Assembly (NCBI GenBank): GCA_022766365.1
Contig: JALENW010000036.1
Location: 1-49,112, forward strand
DNA length: 49,112 nt
Direction of reading: 5' to 3'
Origin: Clostridiales bacterium
Lineage (GTDB): Bacteria > Bacillota > Clostridia > Peptostreptococcales > Anaerovoracaceae
Below the pieces are notes generated by a model. That model ran no database searches and was not told where the DNA came from. It saw only the letters and a program-made list of their open reading frames with translations. Shown piece after piece: positions 1-9,114 of the stretch (within the stretch, counting starts at the first letter, position 1; each line of letters starts with the position of its first letter). The translations under genes were made by a program, and so were the position numbers.

Positions 1-59
1 GAACCCCGGATGAAATCTTCGAGGAGGAAATCGACCGAATCTACCAGGCTACTGCCTAG
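1..59 (+). CDS. IS30-family transposase, C-terminal fragment (cut by window edge)
   Basis: The only open frame entering from the left reads TPDEIFEEEIDRIYQATA and stops at 57-59. The TPxEIF pattern corresponds to the KTPxEVF signature at the C-terminus of IS30-family transposases; the complete transposase just downstream has KTPHEVY at the same place. About 8 bases after the stop begins a GTGTCCAACTTGTTATTGC stretch that resembles an IS30-type terminal inverted repeat, so this is probably the right end of a separate IS element. Only 18 residues are visible, so the family call is an inference; intactness cannot be judged. Confidence 0.5.
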   Translation, partial: TPDEIFEEEIDRIYQATA

Positions 60-171
60 CGGAGGGTGTCCAACTTGTTATTGCAATTTACGAACAAAAA
101 ATGATTCATAGTTTTCTGATAAAATAGAATTTGCAAACCAAACTAATAAAATCTAATAATCAGGAGAAACT

Positions 172-1158
172 ATGAATCACTATAAACATTTTACACTAAA
201 AGAACGAGAAATGATAAAACATTATATAGACATCGGCAAAAATCAAAGCGAAATATCAATATTGTTAAAACGAAATAAATCATCTATATCGAGAGAGCTT
301 AAAAGGAATAGTATTAACGGAGAATATCTTCCTTGTGACGCTCAATCAAGTTATTTGCATAGAAGACTTTGTTGCAAACCCAAGAAAAAATTAGATAATC
401 AAATTGTGTATAAATGTGTAAAAAATCTTTTTCTCAACCATCAATGGTCTCCCGAACAAATTTCTGAAAGATTAAAAATGGAAGGGTTTAGATATACGAT
501 TAGTTACAACACTATTTATAGAGGGATTTATGACGGTTTATTTGATGAACCCGGGCTATCTCATGGAAATAGAGGTGCTATACGTAAACTAAGGCACAAA
601 GGGAAAAGTCGTCATACAAAAAATTACGAAGAAAAAAGAGGCAAAATTGTAATTAGCAATCTAATTACAGATAGACCTCAAATAGCTAATGACAGAGGAA
701 GAATAGGAGATTGGGAAGCTGACACAGTTGCAGGACAAACAGGTAAAGCATGTTTAGTTACATTGACAGATAGAAAGAGCAGATATTTACTTTGCAAGAA
801 AATCCCAAAGAAAAACTCCACAGAAGTTAAAAACGCTATGATAGAACTATTAAAAGAACACCCATTGAAAAGCATAACTCCAGATAGAGGGAAAGAATTC
901 TCAAAGCATCCGGAAATCAGTAGAGAACTAAATTTAGTTGAATTTTATTTTCCATTTCCGCATCATCCTTGGCAAAGAGGGACAAACGAAAATACAAATG
1001 GTTTACTTAGAGAATATTTCCCCAAAACAAAGGACATTGATCAAGCCGATGAGTATATTGAGTCGAAGATAAAAGAAATTAATTTGAGACCTCGCAAATG
1101 CTTAAATTGGAAAACGCCCCATGAAGTTTATCATTCAATGGAGTTGCATTTAATTTGA
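172..1158 (+). mobile_element. IS30-family transposase, complete
   Basis: A 328-aa DDE transposase. The N-terminus (about residues 5-50) is an IS30-type helix-turn-helix that begins HYKHFTLKEREMI and ends SSISRELKRN. The catalytic core has IGDWEADTV (first Asp), ITPDRGKEF (second Asp) and QRGTNENTNGLLREYFPK (Glu), followed by the usual LNWKTPHEVY tail. Length matches intact IS30 transposases (about 310-380 aa), with no frameshift. The start is supported by an AGGAG 6 bases upstream (161-165). The gene is visibly more AT-rich than the genes to its right, as expected for a mobile gene. A right-end candidate (GTTGCATTTAATTTGACAA, from about 1143) overlaps the stop; no convincing matching left repeat was found, so element borders are not assigned. 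Confidence 0.93.
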
Positions 1159-1231
1159 CAATTCAAGGTAATAAGAATCCCCTCATGTAAATTCTGAAAG
1201 AGCCTGTAATAAAGATTCATTTTTTTCCTCC

Positions 1232-1269
1232 AATAAAAACTCAATGTTTGTAACCGAGAAACATTGAAT
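1232..1269 (-). terminator. Rho-independent terminator of mgtE
   Basis: Read on the minus strand, a 10-bp stem (TTCAATGTTT at 1268-1259 pairing with AAACATTGAG at 1249-1240, one mismatch at the base) is followed by TTTTTATTG. It lies 30-70 bases beyond the mgtE stop, on the side facing the IS element. Confidence 0.75.
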
Positions 1270-1298
1270 TTTGTATTTCACCGTAGCGGTACCGTCAC

Positions 1299-2657
1299 CT
1301 AAACCAAATGCAGCATTGAAGAAGCCAGCCTGAAATAAATCATCAGTGCGCCGGCATCAACAATGGTGGTGATGAGAGGTCCGGCCATGATGGCAGGGTC
1401 GAGTTTTAACTTTTCAGCTATAATAGGGAGCATGCTCCCTACCATTTTCGCCATGAGGACGGTGCATATTAAAGTAATGGAAACCGCAAATGCTATAGGT
1501 GTCGCCAGGTGATTGATCAGTACAAGTCTTGCGAAATTAACTGTGGCAAGGACGACTCCACATATTACAGCGACTCTGGCTTCCTTCCACATTACCTTGA
1601 GGAAGTCCTTTGTCTCAATATCTCCTGTAGCTAATCCACGGATAATAAGTGTTGATGACTGAGATCCGGCATTGCCTCCTGTATCCATGAGCATTGGTAT
1701 GAAGGCAGACAGAATGGTCAGTTTATCCAAAGTGTGTTGATAGCCTTCGATAATCGCTCCTGTGAAAGTTGCTGATATCATTAGAATAAGAAGCCAAAGC
1801 ACCCTGTGTTTTGCAAGAGCGAAAACTGAAAGATCGAGATAGGCTTCTTCAGATGGTGTCATGGCAGCCATTTTCTGGAAATCTTCTGTGGCTTCGTCTT
1901 CGATGACATCAATAATATCGTCGAAAGTTACTATACCTGTAAGTCTGTAATTATTGTCGACTACGGGAATTGCCAGAAATCCATACCTCTTTAAAGTATC
2001 CGCTACGTCCTCTTGGTCGTCGTGGGTGTTAACTGTAATAACATCATCATCCATGAGGTCTTCAACCTTTGCGTCAAGATCTGCAGTGACCAGTTCTCTG
2101 AGAGAGACTATGCCGAGAAGTTTTTTGGTTTTTGTTATAACATAGCAGGTGTAGACCGTTTCCTTTGAGAGACCTACTTCCCTGATATGTTCGATTGCTT
2201 CCCTCACGGTCATGTTCGGAGAGAGTTCCACAAATTCTATGGTCATCAAAGCTCCCGCAGAATGGGGTGGGTAGGCTAAGAATTCATTAATCAGTTTTCT
2301 CTGTTCGGGCTCGATGTTCTGGAGTACGTCAGAAACGATTTCTGCCGGCATCTCCTCAAGCAGGTCGATCATATCATCAAAATAAAGGTCGGCAACCAGT
2401 TCGTTCAGCTCCTTTGCTGTTATAAGCTGAGCGATTCGCTTCTGCCTTTCAACTTCAAAATACGGCATTACTTCAACTGCCAGCTCTTTCGGAAGCAATC
2501 TGAAGACAACAAGTGCCTCAGGCTCCTCGAGTTCATCTATTATGTCAGCAATATCCACCGGTTTAAGATCAATCAGAAGTTCTTTGAGCTGAGACATTTT
2601 CTTTTCTTCAATCAGGCAGCGAATTTCATACATTTTGCTTTCGAGATTTATGTTCAT
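1299..2657 (-). CDS. mgtE: Magnesium transporter MgtE
   Basis: A 452-aa Mg2+ channel/transporter of the MgtE family, which admits Mg2+ (sometimes Co2+) across the cytoplasmic membrane and is gated by intracellular Mg2+. Order of domains: helical N domain (about 1-130, repeated acidic DI-D-EE helices), two CBS domains (about 135-260, including LLGIVSLRELV and LTGIVTFDDIIDVIEDEA), a plug helix, then five membrane segments (about 285-450). The ion-path signature PMLMDTGGNAGSQSST is intact. Length is typical (about 450 aa). The start is preceded by AAAGGAC and overlaps the stop of the upstream AraC gene by 4 bases (ATGA), so the two are co-transcribed and probably translationally coupled. No M-box riboswitch is possible in this arrangement; control is presumably through the AraC promoter. 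Confidence 0.97.
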   Translation of the reverse strand: MNINLESKMYEIRCLIEEKKMSQLKELLIDLKPVDIADIIDELEEPEALVVFRLLPKELAVEVMPYFEVERQKRIAQLITAKELNELVADLYFDDMIDLLEEMPAEIVSDVLQNIEPEQRKLINEFLAYPPHSAGALMTIEFVELSPNMTVREAIEHIREVGLSKETVYTCYVITKTKKLLGIVSLRELVTADLDAKVEDLMDDDVITVNTHDDQEDVADTLKRYGFLAIPVVDNNYRLTGIVTFDDIIDVIEDEATEDFQKMAAMTPSEEAYLDLSVFALAKHRVLWLLILMISATFTGAIIEGYQHTLDKLTILSAFIPMLMDTGGNAGSQSSTLIIRGLATGDIETKDFLKVMWKEARVAVICGVVLATVNFARLVLINHLATPIAFAVSITLICTVLMAKMVGSMLPIIAEKLKLDPAIMAGPLITTIVDAGALMIYFRLASSMLHLV

Positions 2658-3742
2658 TTTTTGTCCTTTCCGTTTAAGTTATCACTATTACCTTTGAACT
2701 TTGCATGACAGCTGTCATCATGAAATCTCGTGTTATTTGTATCACGTGTTGATTTGCAGATAGAGCTGCTCTCTACAGAAATCCGAGCTGAGGAACCGGA
2801 TTTTGATAGTTTGCGTACATCCCTCGGGTAGATGCCCTTATATTTTTTATAGTAAGTTGAGAACTTGCTGTGGGATGAGTATCCCACGGCCATTGCAACA
2901 GCACCTATTTCAAGGTTGGTGGTTAAAAGCAGAGATTCTGCCATGTTCATGCGTCTTCGTTGTGAGAATTCTGTAATGCTCATATGATACTTTTCTTTGA
3001 AAAGTTTCTTGAGCTTTGTACCGCTCATCATAGATATTCTCTCAAGGATTTCCTGGGGGACATCTATAGCATAGTGGTCTGACAGATACATGGCTACATT
3101 CTCAATAGCCGCATCGTCATCAGGAGAAAGTTGCTTGGCAGTGTTCAGTTTTGTATACGCATCCAGTGTAAAACTCAGCCACTCCCTTGCCTTGGCGTCG
3201 AAAAAAAGCTTTGAGGCGGGTGGATCCAGTTTGACATTGAGTATATCCATAGATAACTTCCCAAGTGGTGTAACTAAGCTTTCCTGTGTAGTCAGAAACA
3301 TCTGATCTAAATCTATGGAATAGGAATTATCAAGGCTTTCCCGGAACTCATTCAACATCTTTTCTTTGTAACTTATACCGACAGTCTTGTACGGATAATT
3401 GCCGTGAAGGAGAATCTTCGTATGACCGGTGTCCCCGGTGAATATTGCAACCGTGTTTGAAGTCAGACTGATGTATGGGTTGAAACTTTCTCCGTTGGCA
3501 CTTATAAGATAGGTGCTGCAGAAAACCATAATATCACTCATGTCAGGGAAGGTATCAAATACTGTGTCATTCTTTAGAAAGAAATCATGGACATTTATTA
3601 TATAATCATCGGTTTCGTAGTACCAAAACAAAATATCCATATCTTCGTTATGGGCTTCATAAGTGGTCCCCGACGGCAAATATTTGATTTTCTTTGATGG
3701 GTAAAGCTCCATCTGTTCTAAGATCTTTCCATAACTGCTCAT
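2654..3742 (-). CDS. AraC-family transcriptional regulator
   Basis: A regulator of 362 aa. The C-terminal double HTH covers about residues 210-310 and includes the recognisable MSGTKLKKLFKEKYHMSI and GYSSHSKFSTYYKKYKGIYP segments. The N-terminal sensor is unassigned, but the linker SKLFFDAKAREWLSFTLD resembles that of PchR/YbtA-type siderophore-responsive regulators. An in-frame ATG at 3790 would add 16 residues; I chose 3742 because AAAGGGG lies 9 bases before it. The protein continues about 50 residues past the usual AraC end as a Ser/Asn/Lys-rich tail in which the mgtE ribosome site is embedded. It is divergent from the ABC pair at 3954-7440, its most likely target; the inducer is unknown. 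Confidence 0.9.
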   Translation of the reverse strand: MSSYGKILEQMELYPSKKIKYLPSGTTYEAHNEDMDILFWYYETDDYIINVHDFFLKNDTVFDTFPDMSDIMVFCSTYLISANGESFNPYISLTSNTVAIFTGDTGHTKILLHGNYPYKTVGISYKEKMLNEFRESLDNSYSIDLDQMFLTTQESLVTPLGKLSMDILNVKLDPPASKLFFDAKAREWLSFTLDAYTKLNTAKQLSPDDDAAIENVAMYLSDHYAIDVPQEILERISMMSGTKLKKLFKEKYHMSITEFSQRRRMNMAESLLLTTNLEIGAVAMAVGYSSHSKFSTYYKKYKGIYPRDVRKLSKSGSSARISVESSSICKSTRDTNNTRFHDDSCHAKFKGNSDNLNGKDKK

Positions 3743-3796
3743 TTTAATTTTATCCCCTTTAGACGTTATCCCGATTAGACCAAAATTCATTTAATA

Positions 3797-3828
3797 CATT
3801 GTAACACGAAAGTCGATGTGTTACAATG
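3797..3828. promoter_or_regulatory. Inverted repeat covering the araC promoter (operator candidate)
   Basis: Perfect 11-bp arms CATTGTAACAC (3797-3807) and GTGTTACAATG (3818-3828) around a 10-base centre. On the minus strand the two arms contain a TTGTAA -35 (3826-3821) and a TACAAT -10 (3803-3798) separated by exactly 17 bases, so a protein bound here would cover the whole araC-mgtE promoter. The binding protein is not known; autoregulation by the AraC product or a dimeric repressor are both possible. Confidence 0.6.
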
Positions 3829-3831
3829 ACT

Positions 3832-3861
3832 TTGACAGTTAGTTATAACTAACTTACTAAT
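3832..3861 (+). promoter_or_regulatory. Promoter of the ABC pair with an 18-bp palindrome in its spacer
   Basis: A consensus -35 TTGACA (3832-3837) is followed by AGTTAGTTATAACTAACT (3837-3854), a perfect 18-bp palindrome that fills the spacer, and then a weak -10 (TACTAA or ACTAAT, 3855-3861). Placement between -35 and -10 is typical of repressor operators. The GTTAG/CTAAC arms recall DtxR/IdeR-type iron boxes, but that link is inference. Confidence 0.55.
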
Positions 3862-3953
3862 ATTTGAAATCCGAATTAACTGCTATATTTATGGGTTTAA
3901 CTCCATATTGAGTGACGGATTTTCAAAAATTTTACATATGAGGAGTTGAATTT

Positions 3954-5735
3954 ATGTTTAAGCTTTACAGGAAATTGATAAGCTATGTCCCCGAAAAGAC
4001 TTACCTGTTAGGATTAACGGTACTGCTGTCAGTTTTATCCACTCTTGCACAGGTTGGAGCTATGTATTATCTTTATATATTCCTGAATAAACTTATTTTT
4101 CCGGATTTGCCGAAAACTACAGGAATATTCAGTTTTGACAGTGCAGCAGAAGTGGCATCTGTTTTGGTGGGGCTCATGTTTTTTGGAGCAATATGTTACA
4201 CATTATCAGTTATGTGCTCCCATAGCTTTGCATTCCGTCTTGAGACGAATATGAGAAAGTACGGCATAGATGGGCTGACAAGAGCAAGTCACAAGTTTTT
4301 CGACAGGAACGAATCGGGAAAAATCAGAAAACTGATAGACGATAATGCAGCTTTGACTCATTCTGCCGTTGCTCATCTGATACCGGACAATACCGGAGCC
4401 ATGCTCATGCCGATTCTGATAATTGCTCTTGCTTTTGCAATAAGCATCAGACTAGGCATTACCATGATAATATTTACTATAATCATATTGATTATTCTTA
4501 AGAATATGATAGGTGAAAAGAAGTTCATGGAATTCTATCAGAATTCCCTTGACAAGATGTCGGCAGAAACAGTGGAATATGTCAGGGGCATGCAGGTTGT
4601 AAAAATATTTAACGTTGATGTGATTTCCTACAAATCCCTCTATGAGGCCATTAAAACATATGGAAAGTATGCATATGAGTATTCAATGAGTTGCAGGCGC
4701 CCTTACGTTTTGTTTCAGGTAATTTCATTTGGAATAATAGCTTTCATCACCCCGATAGTTGTCCTTGTGCCTCAATTTACAAGGAATCCGGGAAGTGCAG
4801 CTGTGGAACTGACCATGCTCCTTTTTTTGACCGGAGTAATCTATGTGTATATTATGAAAATAATGTATATATCAATGTTTATGTTCCAAGCTCAAACGGC
4901 CGTGAACAAACTGGAGACTTTATACGATGAAATGCAGGAAGATAAGGTTTCATACGGCACAAGAACAGATTTTTGCCCCGGAGATATTCGATTTGAACAT
5001 GTGGATTTCAGTTATGGGGACATTCCGGTTTTAAATGACTTTTCTCTGGACTTTAAGCAGGGAAAAACGTATGCTTTGGTTGGCGAGAGCGGTAGTGGCA
5101 AATCCACCATTGCAAAATTGATTTCAGGATTTTATCCATTGAATGCAGGACGTATACTTATTGGTGATACAGAACTTTCTGAATATTCAAGAGATACAAT
5201 TGTAAAGAACATAGCAATGGTGTTTCAAAATCCACAGCTGTTTAAGAAATCAATATATGAGAATGTGGCTATGGCACGAAAGAACGCTACAGGGGAAGAA
5301 GTTCTCAAAGCGTTAGAACTTGCAGGTTGTAACGATATTCTGTCAAAATTCCCCGATAGGGAAAAAACTGTCATTGGAACTGAAGGCGTGTATTTGTCCG
5401 GGGGTGAAAAACAGAGGGTGGCAATTGCAAGAGCTATTCTCAAAGATGCCCCTATTGTTATATTCGATGAAGCCAGTGCATCTGTAGACCCTGAGAGCGA
5501 ACACGAGCTTCAAAAAGCTTTTGCAAATCTAATGAAGGGCAAAACAGTGATTATGATAGCTCACAGACTAAGCTCTATTACAAATGTAGACGAAATTTTC
5601 GTTATGGATAAGGGGAAAGTCGCAGAGAGAGGTACTCATAAGGAGTTGATGGGCAGAGGCGGAATTTACAAGGGGTTACAGACAATGTACAGAGAAGCTA
5701 ATGATTGGAGGGTTTCAGATGAAAAATTGGCTTAA
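3954..5735 (+). CDS. ABC transporter, fused permease-ATPase, subunit 1
   Basis: A 593-aa half-transporter with an N-terminal six-helix exporter-fold domain (about 1-325) and a C-terminal ATPase (about 340-580). Visible ATPase motifs: Walker A GESGSGKST, signature [14 protein letters not shown], Walker B IVIFDEASASVD and H-loop IAHRLSS, all canonical. The start has AGGAG 8 bases upstream (3941-3945). The gene overlaps the next ABC gene by 17 bases, so the two probably form a heterodimer. The arrangement AraC regulator plus paired fused ABC proteins is that of YbtPQ/IrtAB-type siderophore transporters as well as of many drug and peptide exporters; the substrate and direction cannot be read from the sequence. 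Confidence 0.93.
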   Translation: MFKLYRKLISYVPEKTYLLGLTVLLSVLSTLAQVGAMYYLYIFLNKLIFPDLPKTTGIFSFDSAAEVASVLVGLMFFGAICYTLSVMCSHSFAFRLETNMRKYGIDGLTRASHKFFDRNESGKIRKLIDDNAALTHSAVAHLIPDNTGAMLMPILIIALAFAISIRLGITMIIFTIIILIILKNMIGEKKFMEFYQNSLDKMSAETVEYVRGMQVVKIFNVDVISYKSLYEAIKTYGKYAYEYSMSCRRPYVLFQVISFGIIAFITPIVVLVPQFTRNPGSAAVELTMLLFLTGVIYVYIMKIMYISMFMFQAQTAVNKLETLYDEMQEDKVSYGTRTDFCPGDIRFEHVDFSYGDIPVLNDFSLDFKQGKTYALVGESGSGKSTIAKLISGFYPLNAGRILIGDTELSEYSRDTIVKNIAMVFQNPQLFKKSIYENVAMARKNATGEEVLKALELAGCNDILSKFPDREKTVIGTEGVYLSGGEKQRVAIARAILKDAPIVIFDEASASVDPESEHELQKAFANLMKGKTVIMIAHRLSSITNVDEIFVMDKGKVAERGTHKELMGRGGIYKGLQTMYREANDWRVSDEKLA

Positions 5736-7440
5736 GGAAAAATTTGCTCTTACGGATCAAGGAGCAAAAGATTTGGTTGTTGCCAGCAGGAACACCTTTT
5801 TTTCGTACATGTGGAATATGGTCCCCGCGATGGTGCTGATGTTCCTCTTAGATTGGCTGGTAATGGGACACGGAGTGAATAAGTGGATCTATGTGGGCAT
5901 ATCTGTAATTACTGTTGTAATAATGTATATTTTGATGAATATTGAGTACAAATCACTTTATACGGCAACATATAAGGAGAGCGAAAATCTGAGGATTGAT
6001 ATTGCGAGAACCATGAGAGAACTTCCTCTTTCTTATTTCTCAAAGCATAATGTGTCGGATCTTGCCCAAACCATAATGTCCGATGTGACAGCTATTGAGC
6101 ACGCAATGTCTCACGCTGTGGCAAAAACAATAGGATTCTCATTTTTCTTTGTAGTAATTTCTGTAATGTTGATTGCCGGGAACTGGCAGCTGGGGCTTGC
6201 AGTTGTTTTGCCGCTGGTACTGTGTGTAATATCCATATTTTTATCCAGAAATATTCAACGTAAATATAACAAGAAGTATTATGATGTTTTAAGGGAATCC
6301 TCGGATAACTTTCAGGAAACCATAGAACTTCAGCAGGAAATTCAGAGCCTTGGAATGGCTGACGAGGTGAATGCCTCCATGAAGAAAAAGATTGAAGATG
6401 CGGAAAAAATACATATCAAAGGTGAAGGTCTCAGTGCTGTTTTCATGGTTGTGGCAAATGCATTTTTGTATCTGTCCCTTGTGGTGGTAATCATTGTAGG
6501 CGTAACGCTTTTTTCTCAAAATCGAATAAGCCTGCTGTATGTTATCGGATATCTGCTGGCTGCCATAAAGGTGAAAGAAGGAGCAGAGGCTATAAATATG
6601 GCCGTCTTTGAACTTATATATATAAATTCAATGGTGACACGTGTCAAGGAACTCAGGAACACAGAAACTCAAAAGGGTGAGGATACAGACCTTAAGACTT
6701 TTGACATAGAAGTGTCTCACGTGGGATTTTCTTATGATGAGGATACTCGAATCCTGTCAGATGTTTCATTTACTGCCAAACAGGGGGAGGTCACGGCTCT
6801 TGTGGGGAGATCAGGTTGTGGAAAGACTACAATGCTTCGCCTGATGTCAAGGCTTTACGACTACGATTCGGGTTCGATAAAAATCGACGGTAAAGATATC
6901 AAGGAGATATCCACCGAATCTCTCTTTAAGAATGTGAGCATAGTTTTTCAGGATGTTGTGCTTTTTAATGCTTCTGTTAAGGAAAACATTCGTATGGGAA
7001 GAAATGACGCCACAGATGAGGAGGTTCTGGAAGCTGCCAGATTAGCCGGGTGTGAGGATTTTGTCTCCAAACTCGAGATGGGGTATGAGACAAAAATCGG
7101 AGAAAACGGTGCTGCTCTCTCCGGTGGAGAGCGACAGAGGATTTCAATTGCCAGAGCATTTTTGAAGGATGCACCGATAATTATCCTTGATGAAATCGCC
7201 GCTTCTCTGGATGTGGGGAACGAAAAGAAAATTCAAGACAGTCTCAAAGTACTCACAAGAGGCAAGACCGTGGTTATAATTTCCCATAGGCTGAAATCTG
7301 TTGAGAAAGTCAACAAAATAGTGGTGCTGGAGGGAGGTCGTGTAGAAGCTGAGGGAAAACATTCTGATTTGATTTCAAAATCGAAGACTTACAGGAGTCT
7401 GGTGGAGAACGCAAAGCTAGCTGAGGAGTTCTGTTATTAA
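5719..7440 (+). CDS. ABC transporter, fused permease-ATPase, subunit 2
   Basis: A 573-aa partner of the preceding gene, with the same order of membrane domain and ATPase. Motifs: Walker A GRSGCGKTT, signature LSGGERQRISIARA, Walker B IIILDEIAASLD and H-loop ISHRLKS. An upstream ATG at 5701 is in frame, but GGAGGG at 5707-5712 sits 6 bases before the ATG at 5719, which is preferred. The start lies inside the end of subunit 1, consistent with translational coupling and a stoichiometric heterodimer. A terminator follows at 7477. Function is as for subunit 1: an exporter-fold transporter of unknown substrate, possibly siderophore-related because of the adjacent PchR-like regulator. Confidence 0.93.
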   Translation: MKNWLKEKFALTDQGAKDLVVASRNTFFSYMWNMVPAMVLMFLLDWLVMGHGVNKWIYVGISVITVVIMYILMNIEYKSLYTATYKESENLRIDIARTMRELPLSYFSKHNVSDLAQTIMSDVTAIEHAMSHAVAKTIGFSFFFVVISVMLIAGNWQLGLAVVLPLVLCVISIFLSRNIQRKYNKKYYDVLRESSDNFQETIELQQEIQSLGMADEVNASMKKKIEDAEKIHIKGEGLSAVFMVVANAFLYLSLVVVIIVGVTLFSQNRISLLYVIGYLLAAIKVKEGAEAINMAVFELIYINSMVTRVKELRNTETQKGEDTDLKTFDIEVSHVGFSYDEDTRILSDVSFTAKQGEVTALVGRSGCGKTTMLRLMSRLYDYDSGSIKIDGKDIKEISTESLFKNVSIVFQDVVLFNASVKENIRMGRNDATDEEVLEAARLAGCEDFVSKLEMGYETKIGENGAALSGGERQRISIARAFLKDAPIIILDEIAASLDVGNEKKIQDSLKVLTRGKTVVIISHRLKSVEKVNKIVVLEGGRVEAEGKHSDLISKSKTYRSLVENAKLAEEFCY

Positions 7441-7476
7441 TTCGATATTAGAAGATCCATTTTAAATTTTGGATTG

Positions 7477-7522
7477 AAAAGGCCTGCTTATTGTATTTAG
7501 CTACGATTGGCAGGCTTTTTAA
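7477..7522 (+). terminator. Rho-independent terminator after the ABC pair
   Basis: AAAAGGCCTGC (7477-7487) pairs with GCAGGCTTTTT (7510-7520), with one G-T pair, around a 22-base loop. The stem ends in a T run followed by AAT. It lies 37 bases after the stop of subunit 2. Confidence 0.75.
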
Positions 7523-7771
7523 TTTGAAATTTATTACAAATTACTAGATAAATTATATATTTTGAGATATATCTTCACATGATCACAGGTGGGTATGAGC
7601 TATGCAAGAAACAAATACCTTACTGTATATGACAGATAGCCGGATCTCTCAGTGAAGTTAAAAGGCAACAAGTAAATCGGAAACAACCGAAAGGATTACA
7701 AAACAACTAACTGATATATCAAATGCCGAGTTGAGGAAAATCAAGAAATCAGAAATAAAATATAATTCATC
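7523..7771. other. Intergenic stretch, no gene recognised
   Basis: About 250 AT-rich bases between the ABC-pair terminator and the psuK promoter. No credible open frame, RNA gene or riboswitch was recognised. An ACAGGTGGGTA word here (about 7585-7595) recurs at 30514-30524 in the other large non-coding stretch; its meaning is unknown. Confidence 0.4.
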
Positions 7772-7800
7772 TTGACGCAGATAAACAAATGTGTAATAAT
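7772..7800 (+). promoter_or_regulatory. Promoter of psuK-psuG
   Basis: TTGACG (7772-7777), a 16-base spacer, then TAATAAT (7794-7800). It lies 55 bases before the psuK start. Confidence 0.55.
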
Positions 7801-7854
7801 ATAAACAAATGATTACGGGTTGCCTTGTAAGATTGAGAGGAGGGTTTTGAAGTC

Positions 7855-8943
7855 ATGGTGACAGATAGAGAACATGAGGTCTTGAAGCTTGTGAAGCAGA
7901 ACCCCATGATTTCACAGCAGGAGCTGGCGGAGGAATTGGGAATTACAAGATCATCTGTGGCAGTTCATATTTCTAACCTCATGAAAAAGGGAGAAATCCA
8001 AGGGAAGGGTTATGTTATCGGAAGTAACTCATACGTGGTAGTGGTCGGAGGATTGACCAGAGATGTTGGTGGGAAGCCCTTTTCCAAACTCATCATGGAA
8101 GATTCCAATCCTGGGACGGTGAAGACAACACTGGGAGGTGTCGGCAGAAATATTGCTCACAATATCAGCCTTCTTGGAATTGAGACGAAAATGCTCACTG
8201 CTGTCGGAAGCGATCAGATGGGCAAGAGTATAAGAGATCACAGTCCTCATGAGAAGATGGATTTCAGCCATATATTAGGGGTTGACGGTCAGGAGACAGC
8301 CACATATCTTTATATTGCGGATCAGAAAGGCGATATGGTTTCGGCTATTGCAGATATGCAGGTTTTTGATCACATTTCTCCTGAGTATGTTGAGAGCAAG
8401 AGGGCTCTTATCGGGAGGTCTAAGGCGGTGGTTGTGGATGCCAATATTCCTTTGGAAACCATGGAGAAGATTGCAAATTTGTATAAGGGACCGATCTTTG
8501 TAGATCCGGTTTCTACAGAGAAAGGTAAAAGACTTAAGTCATTCCTCAAACATATACATACTTTGAAGCCAAACAAGATGGAGGCGGAAATGCTAAGTGG
8601 AGTGACAATCGTCGATGAAAAAACACTTAAAGAAGCTGCTGATGTTTTGTTGAAAAAGGGTGTAAAGAGGGTATTTATTAGTCTGGGAAGAGACGGAGTC
8701 TATGCAGCCTGCGACAGCGAACGGATTCTGGCACCGACTTTGCCGGTGAAACTTGCCAATGTTACAGGCGGAGGCGACTGCTTTATGGCGGGGCTAGTTT
8801 ACAGCTATATGAACGATTTGAGCCTTGTGGATACCGTTAAGCTATCTCTGGCGGCATCAGCTATGGCAGTTGAAGGTGACCAGACGATTAATGAGGAAAT
8901 AACTATTGAAAAGGTTCTTGAAAGAGCCGGGCTTAGCGGATAG
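7855..8943 (+). CDS. psuK: Pseudouridine kinase (PfkB family) with N-terminal winged HTH
   Basis: A 362-aa protein. Residues 1-55 are a winged helix-turn-helix (QQELAEELGITRSSVAVHI). The rest is a PfkB/ribokinase fold with the substrate motif TLGGVGRNIAHNISLLG and the catalytic/anion-hole motif NVTGGGDCFMAGL, a variant of DTxGAGD in which the catalytic Asp is kept. PsuK phosphorylates pseudouridine to pseudouridine 5'-phosphate; the HTH-kinase fusion is known in this family and suggests that the enzyme also senses the pathway. psuG lies 171 bases downstream, which makes the substrate assignment much safer than the fold alone. Start: GAGGAGGG at 7837-7844, 10 bases upstream. A general sugar or nucleoside kinase is the alternative. 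Confidence 0.88.
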   Translation: MVTDREHEVLKLVKQNPMISQQELAEELGITRSSVAVHISNLMKKGEIQGKGYVIGSNSYVVVVGGLTRDVGGKPFSKLIMEDSNPGTVKTTLGGVGRNIAHNISLLGIETKMLTAVGSDQMGKSIRDHSPHEKMDFSHILGVDGQETATYLYIADQKGDMVSAIADMQVFDHISPEYVESKRALIGRSKAVVVDANIPLETMEKIANLYKGPIFVDPVSTEKGKRLKSFLKHIHTLKPNKMEAEMLSGVTIVDEKTLKEAADVLLKKGVKRVFISLGRDGVYAACDSERILAPTLPVKLANVTGGGDCFMAGLVYSYMNDLSLVDTVKLSLAASAMAVEGDQTINEEITIEKVLERAGLSG

Positions 8944-9114
8944 GACAGACATACATAGCGATAGCGGTTAATTAATTTGAATGATAGAGGAACACAGTCA
9001 ATCCCATAGAAATTCAAGCATTTTGTAGAAAACTTAAGCAATTTAAAAATATAGTTAATAGAATTAAACGATAAGTGAAAGGCGAATTTGATGATTAAAA
9101 TGGAGGGTAGTAAA

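Noticed and set aside
2654-7440. AraC plus paired ABC genes as a named yersiniabactin-type system
   Set aside because: The order is similar, but no siderophore synthesis or receptor gene is present and the ABC motifs do not identify the substrate, so no ybt symbols were given.
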